A stretch of DNA of 8,331 bases, taken from the NCBI GenBank assembly GCA_016293365.1, contig JAEDEK010000085.1, positions 1 through 8,331 on the forward strand. The letters are read 5' to 3'. A program made the position numbers and the translations under genes. This document shows positions 1 through 5,742 of the stretch, piece after piece. The first letter of the stretch is position 1; each line of letters starts with the position of its first letter. The stretch comes from Bulleidia sp. (GTDB lineage: Bacteria > Bacillota_I > Bacilli_A > Erysipelotrichales > Erysipelotrichaceae). The notes beneath the pieces were generated by a model. It was not told the DNA's origin, did not search any database, and worked only from the letters and a program-made list of their open reading frames with translations.

Positions 1-130
1 GAAAACTTTGGTCTGTTTTTCAGAGATGTCATTCTGACACAATTTAAATAATAAGGATGAAGGCCAGGAACTCAGAAAAAGGAATCGGGTTTTCCGATCA
101 TCGTAATAGTACTGAAATTCTGATACCGGC

Positions 131-160
131 ATTTCAAAGATCCTGGGATCATCATTTCAA
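131..160. promoter_or_regulatory. Candidate operator: palindrome flanked by direct repeats upstream of hydS
   Basis: A 12-base inverted repeat (GATCC-TG-GGATC, 139-150) lies between two direct copies of ATTTCAA (131-137 and 154-160), directly upstream of the hydS Shine-Dalgarno site. The 2-base centre suits a protein-binding palindrome better than an RNA hairpin. A second small inverted repeat, ATCGG-gtttt-CCGAT, lies at 84-98. I found no convincing -35/-10 pair in 1-171; the best -10-like hexamer, AATAAT at 47-52, has no matching -35 box. The promoter may lie there in weak form or upstream of the window. No known regulator is recognised, and short repeats like these can arise by chance. Confidence 0.25.
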
Positions 161-171
161 CTGGAGGAATT

Positions 172-1851
172 ATGACTGCCACTGAATTTATCCGTCTGAA
201 AAAGGCGGACTGTACAAACTGCTATAAATGCATACGACATTGCCCTGTCAAAGCCATCCGGTTTTCCGGTGGACAGGCGCATATCATTCCTGAAGAGTGT
301 ATTCAGTGTGGTAAATGTTTTGTCATCTGCCCACAGGATGCCAAAAATATTTTTTCTGAACTGAGTCAGGTACGCATGTATCTGAGCAGTGGAGAAGATG
401 TATGTGTCTCTCTGGCACCATCTTTTGTTGCCAACTACAACACCGGTATTGAATCCATGAAAAAGGCATTATTGAAACTTGGATTCAAGGATGTCCAGGA
501 AACAGCGATAGGGGCAACCATCGTCAAGCGTGAATATGACAGACTGATCAATGAGGAACATAAAGATGTTCTGATTTCTTCATGCTGTCATTCCATCAAT
601 CTCCTGATTCAGAAATACTATCCAAATGAACTGTGTTATCTGGCCTCTGTTCTTTCTCCGATGCTTGCGCATTGTAAAAAGATCAGAGAAGAACATCCAG
701 GATGCCGGACAGTCTTCATTGGACCATGTATTTCCAAAAAAGATGAAGCAGAACGGTATGGTGGAATTGTGGATGCTGTATTGACATTTGATGAGCTATC
801 AGCATGGCTGAAGGAAGAAAACATCGTCGTGGAACAGGATAAAGACGATTATGAGCATTCCAAAGCAAGGTTGTTCCCGACGACAGGTGGTATCATCCGC
901 TCCATGCTTGCAGATCATCCTGACTACAGCTATATCAGCGTGGATGGTGTTGAAAACTGCATGGAGTTTCTCGAAAATATTGAACGGGGCAATGTTCATA
1001 AATGCTTTATCGAAATGTCTGCCTGTGTGGGTTCCTGTATTGGTGGACCTTTAATGGAACAGAAAGAAAACAGAATGCTGGACAACCGTCTTGCGGTGGA
1101 CAGATATGCAGGAAAGAAGGACTTCGATGTATCACAGCCGGAACCATCCCACATTGCACAGAAGTTTGAATATGTGCCGTTATATGAAAAACAGCCGACA
1201 GAAGCAGAGATTCAGGCCATCCTGAACCGTATGGGCAAACATACGAAGGCGGATGAGCTCAACTGTGGTGGTTGTGGATATGATACCTGTCGGAAAAAGG
1301 CAATTGCGGTGTATCAGGAAAAAGCGGAAATTACCATGTGCTTCCCGTATCTGAGGGCACAGAGTGCAGCCTTGACCGATAATATCACGGATAATTCTCC
1401 AAACGGCATCTTCGTATTGAATGAAAGACTGGAAGTACAGAAGATCAATCCGATGGCACGCCACATGCTTTCCATCCGCAGAGATTCGGATGTTCTTGGT
1501 GAAAATGTCACAAGAATTCTGGATCCGGATATGTTTGTACGTGTTCTTGAGACAGGTAAGAACATCAAGGATGAAATCATGTATCTGGCTGACTACAGAC
1601 TGTATGTGGAAACAACCATAACATATGATAAGGAAACAAGGTCTCTGATCTGTATCATGCGTGATATTACCGATGAACAGATTGAAAGAGAAAAGAGAGT
1701 GGATGTCATCCGGCAGACGGCGGAAGTTGCTGACTCAGTCGTTGAAAAGCAGATGCGCATCGTTCAGGAAATCGCATCACTGCTTGGTGAAACAGCAGCG
1801 GAAACAAAGATAGCTCTGACAAAGCTGAAGGAGTCGATCTCGGATGAATGA
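172..1851 (+). CDS. hydS: Group C sensory [FeFe]-hydrogenase with PAS domain (HydS/HfsB type)
   Basis: Cytoplasmic iron-sulfur protein of 559 residues, most likely an H2 or redox sensor rather than a bulk H2 producer. Domains in order: two ferredoxin-type [4Fe-4S] motifs (C14, C17, C20, C24 and C43, C46, C49, C53); an H-cluster domain at about 75-310 with SSCCHS (C138, C139), GPCISKK (C186) and EMSACVGSC (C285, C289); a further four-cysteine Fe-S motif of the PF04060 type (C365, C368, C373, C390); a PAS domain at about 404-500; and a charged helical tail at 501-559. All H-cluster ligand cysteines are present, but the catalytic-type TSCCP and MPC motifs and the Met two residues before the third ligand are altered, as known in sensory group C enzymes. 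There is no kinase or methyl-accepting domain, so the output probably goes to a partner. GGAGG at 163-167 sits 4 bases before the ATG. The next gene overlaps by 8 bases, implying co-translation. The domain assignment is firm; the signal sensed is inferred. Confidence 0.92.
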   Translation: MTATEFIRLKKADCTNCYKCIRHCPVKAIRFSGGQAHIIPEECIQCGKCFVICPQDAKNIFSELSQVRMYLSSGEDVCVSLAPSFVANYNTGIESMKKALLKLGFKDVQETAIGATIVKREYDRLINEEHKDVLISSCCHSINLLIQKYYPNELCYLASVLSPMLAHCKKIREEHPGCRTVFIGPCISKKDEAERYGGIVDAVLTFDELSAWLKEENIVVEQDKDDYEHSKARLFPTTGGIIRSMLADHPDYSYISVDGVENCMEFLENIERGNVHKCFIEMSACVGSCIGGPLMEQKENRMLDNRLAVDRYAGKKDFDVSQPEPSHIAQKFEYVPLYEKQPTEAEIQAILNRMGKHTKADELNCGGCGYDTCRKKAIAVYQEKAEITMCFPYLRAQSAALTDNITDNSPNGIFVLNERLEVQKINPMARHMLSIRRDSDVLGENVTRILDPDMFVRVLETGKNIKDEIMYLADYRLYVETTITYDKETRSLICIMRDITDEQIEREKRVDVIRQTAEVADSVVEKQMRIVQEIASLLGETAAETKIALTKLKESISDE

Positions 1852-3016
1852 TCTATGTATCGATACTGGATGGAAATCCATCAATCACTATGGGGAAGAG
1901 CTGTGTGGAGATCATGTTGACATTGTCGACCAGGGAGAAAACTCTGCGGTTATCGTACTGGCAGATGGACTTGGGTCTGGTGTTAAGGCTTCCATTCTTT
2001 CCACTCTGACTTCCAAGATCATTTCAACCATGATGGCTCAGGGGTTATCACTGGATGAATGTGTCAATACCATTGCGGCAACGTTGCCGATCTGTTCTGT
2101 CCGTGGAGTAGCTTATTCCACATTTACGATCATGCATGTCATTGATTCGGAACATCTGCATCTGATTCAGTATGATAACCCGCTTGTCATTATGATCCGT
2201 GATGGAGAAATCATTGATTACCCGACAAAAAAACTGCATTTTGATAACAAAGTCATCTACAGTTCTGAAATCAAAATGAAGGAAGGGGATATTTTCATTG
2301 CGATGAGTGATGGATGTCCGCATGCCGGCATGGGTAAGGAATATAACTTCGGCTGGCAGAGAGAAGACATTGCAGCATATATGCAATGCCTTGCCTTAGT
2401 CGGTCATAATGCCAAGACACTGGCAACCATGCTTGTGGATGAATGCAATACATTGTATGGCAGAAAGCCAGGGGACGATGCTACGGCTTGTGTACTCAAA
2501 ATCAGAAAACGTGTACCGATGAATCTGCTGTTTGGTCCACCATCCAATCGGGATGATGTCGACCGTATGATGTCACTGTTTTTTGCAAAAAAGGGAAAGC
2601 ATATTGTATGTGGAGGAACCACGACAAACATTGCGGCAGGATATCTGAAAAAGCCTGTCCGCACTTCCCTGCACTACTCCCGCTCTGACATTCCACCAAT
2701 CGCAAAAGTGGAAGGGATTGATCTGGCTACGGAAGGGGTTATTACAATGAACCGTGTTCTGGAATATGCAAAGGATCATATCAATGAAGATCTGTATCGA
2801 CAGGAATGGGCAAATTCCCAGGATGGGGCATCTCAGATCTGCAGGCTGTTATTTGAGGAAGCTACCGATATCAGTTTTTATGTCGGCAAGGCAGTCAATC
2901 CAGCCCATCAGAATCCGGATCTTCCAATCAATTTCAACATCAAAATGAATATCGTTGAAAATCTTTCCGAGTGCCTGAGAAAGATGGGTAAACGGGTCAA
3001 ACTCAGTTATTTCTGA
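1844..3016 (+). CDS. SpoIIE/PP2C-type serine/threonine phosphatase with an unassigned C-terminal domain
   Basis: Predicted metal-dependent phosphoprotein phosphatase of 390 residues with no signal peptide or membrane segment. The N-terminal 220 residues form a SpoIIE-like PP2C domain. Visible metal-binding motifs are GD at 22-23, ADGLGSG at 40-46 (D41), MSDG at 154-157 (D156) and PGDDATA at 209-215 (D211, D212). Residues from about 224 to 390 form a separate domain I cannot assign. It contains CGGTTTNIAAG (256-266), DLATEGVITMNR (293-304) and FYVGKAVNPAHQNP (345-358), which look like conserved motifs. The gene overlaps hydS by 8 bases; AAGGAG at 1828-1833 lies inside hydS, 10 bases before the ATG. 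Phosphatases of this kind are known beside PAS-type [FeFe]-hydrogenases, for example in the hfs cluster of Thermoanaerobacterium. Its role is probably to relay the HydS state by dephosphorylating an unknown protein. The phosphatase fold is well supported; the target is unknown. Confidence 0.87.
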   Translation: MNDLCIDTGWKSINHYGEELCGDHVDIVDQGENSAVIVLADGLGSGVKASILSTLTSKIISTMMAQGLSLDECVNTIAATLPICSVRGVAYSTFTIMHVIDSEHLHLIQYDNPLVIMIRDGEIIDYPTKKLHFDNKVIYSSEIKMKEGDIFIAMSDGCPHAGMGKEYNFGWQREDIAAYMQCLALVGHNAKTLATMLVDECNTLYGRKPGDDATACVLKIRKRVPMNLLFGPPSNRDDVDRMMSLFFAKKGKHIVCGGTTTNIAAGYLKKPVRTSLHYSRSDIPPIAKVEGIDLATEGVITMNRVLEYAKDHINEDLYRQEWANSQDGASQICRLLFEEATDISFYVGKAVNPAHQNPDLPINFNIKMNIVENLSECLRKMGKRVKLSYF

Positions 3017-3023
3017 TACACAG

Positions 3024-3046
3024 AACCATGGGAAACCATGGTTTTT
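3024..3046 (+). terminator. Intrinsic terminator after the hydS-phosphatase unit
   Basis: A perfect 8-bp stem, AACCATGG / CCATGGTT (3024-3031 and 3036-3043), is closed by a GAAA tetraloop (3032-3035). The 3' arm runs into a stretch of five Ts (3042-3046). It starts 8 bases after the phosphatase stop codon. The T-tract is short, so some read-through towards hydCBA is possible. Confidence 0.8.
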
Positions 3047-3100
3047 GTATTGCCCGGTAAAAACCGACTCGATTGTACAGGATAACCCCATACAACAGAC

Positions 3101-3126
3101 AAGGCACCGGTATATTCCGATGCCTT
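3101..3126. repeat. Hairpin-forming inverted repeat in the intergenic gap
   Basis: AAGGCA-c-CGG (3101-3110) pairs with CCG-a-TGCCTT (3117-3126) around the 6-base loop TATATT. This gives nine pairs with one C/A mismatch. No T-run follows on either strand, so it is not a standard terminator. It could be an mRNA 3'-end stabiliser, an operator, or a remnant repeat. Confidence 0.45.
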
Positions 3127-3213
3127 GAATATTACATATGGTCTGAATGATGGGAAGTTAAGACTGTTTTCATTCATATTAATGGGGATCTAAGTGATAA
3201 TTCAATGAAACCC

Positions 3214-3243
3214 CTTACATCTTGAACTCTGTTCTGTTAGAAT
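3214..3243 (+). promoter_or_regulatory. Candidate sigma-A promoter for hydCBA
   Basis: An extended -10 element, TGT followed by TAGAAT (TG at 3235-3236, hexamer 3238-3243, 5 of 6 to consensus), lies 18 bases downstream of CTTACA (3214-3219, 4 of 6 to TTGACA). Transcription would start near 3250, giving a leader of about 100 bases before hydC. It lies downstream of the 3024-3046 terminator, as an independent promoter for the bifurcating hydrogenase should. The -35 match is weak. Confidence 0.4.
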
Positions 3244-3256
3244 GTTCTTACATACA

Positions 3257-3309
3257 GGCGGATAACAATCAGGACTTCTATTTCCGGTATATGATCCGCC
3301 AATATTTTT
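3257..3309 (+). promoter_or_regulatory. Leader inverted repeat plus T-run, possible attenuator
   Basis: Perfect 7-base arms, GGCGGAT (3257-3263) and ATCCGCC (3294-3300), enclose 30 bases. Inside, a small C.GGA / TCC.G pairing is possible (3270-3274 with 3283-3287). Four bases after the outer stem comes TTTTT (3305-3309). The element would fall in the leader RNA if the 3238-3243 hexamer is the -10 box. It resembles a weak terminator or attenuator, but no T-box, riboswitch or known leader motif is recognised. Confidence 0.35.
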
Positions 3310-3334
3310 CTGTTTGTCTAAAACACAGAAAAAC

Positions 3335-3339
3335 GGAGG
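3335..3339 (+). promoter_or_regulatory. Shine-Dalgarno site that decides the hydC start
   Basis: GGAGG lies 10 bases before the ATG at 3350. An in-frame TTG at 3314 would extend the protein by 12 residues, but it would put this site inside the coding sequence and has no comparable site of its own. The ATG at 3350 is therefore preferred. Confidence 0.8.
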
Positions 3340-3349
3340 TTTACAACAG

Positions 3350-3838
3350 ATGAGAACAAATGAAGAAATGTTTGCAGAACTGGATGCCTTCATTGAATCG
3401 GTCGGCAGTGATCCGAGTGAAATGATTGCGATTCTGCATACAGCCCAGGGTATTTTCGGTTATCTGCCGATGAAAGTTCAGAAACACATTGCAGATCGTA
3501 TCGGTGTCAATGTATCGCAGGTATATGGTGTTGTCACTTTCTACTCCTTTTTCACAATGAAGCCAAAAGGAGAAAATGTGATTTCCATCTGCCTTGGTAC
3601 AGCATGCTTTGTCAAAGGCTCTGACAAACTGCTTGCTGCGTGTGAAAAACATCTTGGTATCCGCAATGGAGAAACGACTGCAGATGGCAGATTCTCCATT
3701 ACGACACTGCGTTGTGTCGGTGCATGTGCTTTAGCACCGGTTATGCAGATCAACGGTAAAACCTACGGCAACATCACAGAAGATGATGTGCCTGGAATCC
3801 TGGATTCCTATATGAACAGGGAGAGTGCAGCAGTATGA
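3350..3838 (+). CDS. hydC: NuoE-like [2Fe-2S] subunit of electron-bifurcating [FeFe]-hydrogenase (HydC)
   Basis: Small soluble electron-transfer subunit of 162 residues, related to the 24-kDa (NuoE) subunit of complex I and to Thermotoga HydC. An N-terminal helical region (about 1-72, with the family-typical YGVVTFYSFF stretch at 59-68) precedes a thioredoxin-like [2Fe-2S] domain. The cluster ligands are CLGTAC (C81, C86) and CVGAC (C122, C126), the usual C-x4-C and C-x3-C pattern. In the trimeric enzyme it sits against the NuoF-like HydB and passes electrons to or from the flavin site. The length matches the family. The stop codon overlaps the hydB start by 4 bases (ATGA), so the two are translationally coupled. 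HndA of the NADP-reducing hydrogenases is the same family; the symbol hydC is chosen because the operon has the three-gene HydCBA layout. Confidence 0.93.
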   Translation: MRTNEEMFAELDAFIESVGSDPSEMIAILHTAQGIFGYLPMKVQKHIADRIGVNVSQVYGVVTFYSFFTMKPKGENVISICLGTACFVKGSDKLLAACEKHLGIRNGETTADGRFSITTLRCVGACALAPVMQINGKTYGNITEDDVPGILDSYMNRESAAV

Positions 3839-5730
3839 GTGAGAAACTGACATCCAGACAGGATCTTCTGGACATGTATGAAAGAGTCAGGGTACTTGTT
3901 GATAATAAGATTAATTATGATCCGGATACAAAGAGGGTGATTTCCGTCTGTTCCTGTACAGGTTGTGCATCCCAGGAATCTTTGGAACTGGTCGATAAAC
4001 TGAATGAAATCATTGCCCAAAGAGGTCTGCAGGACAGAATTCATGCAGATATTACCGGCTGTTTCGGTTTCTGCGCAAGAGGACCGATTGTCAAGATCTA
4101 TCCGGATAACATCTTCTATGTGCAGGTACATGAAGAACATGCGGAAAGCATCATTGATTCCATTGTCAACAATACGGTGGTAGATGAACTGTTGTATAAG
4201 ATCACACCTAGAGAACATGCAAAACATCAGAATGATATTCCATTCTATGGAAAACAGCATCGTATTGCCTTACATAAGGCAGGTCTGATCAATCCGGAAA
4301 ACTTTGCGGAATGCATCGCAACAAGAGGTTACCAGGCTTTAGCCAAGGTTTTATTTGATATGAATCCGATTCAGGTCATTGATGAAGTGACAAAGTCAGG
4401 ATTGCGTGGAAGAGGTGGCGCTGGCTTCCCGACAGGTAAGAAGTGGTCTTTTGCACGTGCATCCAACTCGGATAAGAAATACATCATCTGTAATGCGGAT
4501 GAAGGTGATCCAGGTGCATTCATGGACCGTTCGATTCTCGAAGGTGATCCACATTCCGTTCTTGAAGCAATGGCAATCGCAGGTTATGCGATCGGTGCAG
4601 ATGAAGGTGAAATCTACATCCGTGCAGAGTATCCGTTAGCCATCAAGAGATTACGTATTGCGATCAAAGACGCGGAAGAACATGGATGTCTGGGTGATAA
4701 CATTCTTGGAACAGACTTCAGCTTCCATATTCATATCAAATATGGTGCAGGTGCATTCGTCTGTGGTGAAGAAACAGCTCTGATTCATTCTATTGAAGGT
4801 CATCGTGGCGAACCTACTCTCAAACCGCCGTTCCCTGCAGTCAAGGGTCTTAATGGCAAGCCGACAAATGTTAACAATGTTGAAACATGGGCTAACGTGC
4901 CAACCATTATTCTTGATGGTGCAGAGAAGTTTGCTGCGATCGGTACAGAGCGTTCCAAGGGAACAAAGGTATTTGCCTTGGCTGGTAAAGTCAACAATGT
5001 AGGCCTTGTTGAAGTACCGATGGGTACAACACTCAGAGAAATCATCTATGACATTGGTGGAGGCATCAAAAACGGCAAGAAGTTCAAGGCTGTTCAGACC
5101 GGTGGTCCATCTGGTGGATGCCTGACAGAAAAGGATCTGGATACACCGATTGACTATGATAACCTTGTGGAACGTGGTTCCATGATGGGCTCTGGCGGTA
5201 TGATCGTTCTGGATGAAGATGACTGTGCCGTCAATATTGCCAAGTTCTATCTGGAATTTACAGTAGAAGAATCCTGTGGTAAGTGTACACCATGCCGTAT
5301 CGGTAATAAGCGTATGCTTGAAATTCTGGAAAGAATTACAGAAGGGGAAGGTACAATGGAAGATCTGGACAGGCTGGAACGTCTGGCCGTGACAATCCGC
5401 GATGGTGCATTGTGTGCGCTTGGTCAGACAGCACCTAACCCTGTTCTTTCCACACTGAAGAATTTCCGTGATGAATATATTGCCCATGTCGTGGATAAGA
5501 AGTGTCCGGCTGGCTCCTGTAAGAAGCTTGTTTCCTTCAGTATCGATCCATCGTTATGCCTTGGCTGTGGCATGTGCGCAAGAAACTGCCCGGTTGAAGC
5601 AATCCATAAGACAGACCGCCCAGGCAAGAATCCAAGACTCATGGCATACGAAATTGATGCAGGTACATGTGTCAAGTGCGGTACATGTCTGACTGTATGT
5701 CCGGCAAAGCCACAGGCAATCAAGAAGTAA
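3835..5730 (+). CDS. hydB: NuoF-like flavin and NAD(H)-binding subunit of electron-bifurcating [FeFe]-hydrogenase (HydB)
   Basis: Cytoplasmic diaphorase subunit of 631 residues, close to the usual HydB length. Domains in order: an N-terminal thioredoxin-like [2Fe-2S] domain (C39, C44, C76, C80); a NuoF core with the glycine-rich GRGGAGFPTGKKW (192-204), NADEGDPGAFMDR (220-232) and GAGAFVCGEETAL (304-316) that bind FMN and NAD(H); an SLBB region near 378-430; the NuoF [4Fe-4S] site SCGKCTPCR (C481, C484, C487 plus C527); and a C-terminal two-[4Fe-4S] ferredoxin domain (C575, C578, C581, C585 and C612, C615, C618, C622). The fused [2Fe-2S] and ferredoxin domains separate it from plain complex I NuoF and fit bifurcating enzymes. 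A His/Cys set (H551, C557, C562) lies in the linker before the ferredoxin domain. It is the likely site where electrons from NADH and ferredoxin are combined or split. It overlaps hydC by 4 bases and ends 12 bases before hydA. NAD or NADP preference cannot be read from the sequence. Confidence 0.94.
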   Translation: MSEKLTSRQDLLDMYERVRVLVDNKINYDPDTKRVISVCSCTGCASQESLELVDKLNEIIAQRGLQDRIHADITGCFGFCARGPIVKIYPDNIFYVQVHEEHAESIIDSIVNNTVVDELLYKITPREHAKHQNDIPFYGKQHRIALHKAGLINPENFAECIATRGYQALAKVLFDMNPIQVIDEVTKSGLRGRGGAGFPTGKKWSFARASNSDKKYIICNADEGDPGAFMDRSILEGDPHSVLEAMAIAGYAIGADEGEIYIRAEYPLAIKRLRIAIKDAEEHGCLGDNILGTDFSFHIHIKYGAGAFVCGEETALIHSIEGHRGEPTLKPPFPAVKGLNGKPTNVNNVETWANVPTIILDGAEKFAAIGTERSKGTKVFALAGKVNNVGLVEVPMGTTLREIIYDIGGGIKNGKKFKAVQTGGPSGGCLTEKDLDTPIDYDNLVERGSMMGSGGMIVLDEDDCAVNIAKFYLEFTVEESCGKCTPCRIGNKRMLEILERITEGEGTMEDLDRLERLAVTIRDGALCALGQTAPNPVLSTLKNFRDEYIAHVVDKKCPAGSCKKLVSFSIDPSLCLGCGMCARNCPVEAIHKTDRPGKNPRLMAYEIDAGTCVKCGTCLTVCPAKPQAIKK

Positions 5731-5742
5731 GGAGGAAGGAAC

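Larger units (their letters stand above)
3047..3349. other. Non-coding gap between the sensor unit and hydCBA
   Basis: I see no credible gene on either strand in this stretch; open frames here are short and mostly run into the flanking genes. It holds a strong hairpin (3101-3126), a candidate promoter (3214-3243), a long inverted repeat followed by Ts (3257-3309) and the hydC Shine-Dalgarno site. No Rex-type site (TTGTGA or TTGTTA with its inverted partner) was recognised by eye, although Rex controls hydrogenase operons in some related bacteria. Confidence 0.6.

Noticed and set aside
172..1851. HydS as a catalytic ferredoxin hydrogenase
   Set aside because: The PAS domain, altered pocket residues and phosphatase partner fit a sensory role better.
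3223..3248. GAAC-tct-GTTC and GAA-tg-TTC resembling an SOS (LexA/DinR) box
   Set aside because: The spacing is 3 bases or fewer rather than 4, flanking bases do not match, and the genes are not DNA-repair genes.
3256..3275. Resemblance of GCGGATAACAATC to part of the E. coli lac operator
   Set aside because: It covers only one partial half of the operator, in an unrelated organism, with no LacI gene or sugar genes nearby.
3314..3349. Upstream TTG start for hydC adding 12 residues
   Set aside because: It would place the GGAGG site inside the coding region and has no site of its own; the added residues do not look like the NuoE N-terminus.
4651..5487. Long minus-strand open frame of 278 codons inside hydB
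   Set aside because: It is rich in Cys, Phe and Thr, as expected from reading a biased gene backwards, has no recognisable domain, and lies wholly within a well-supported gene.
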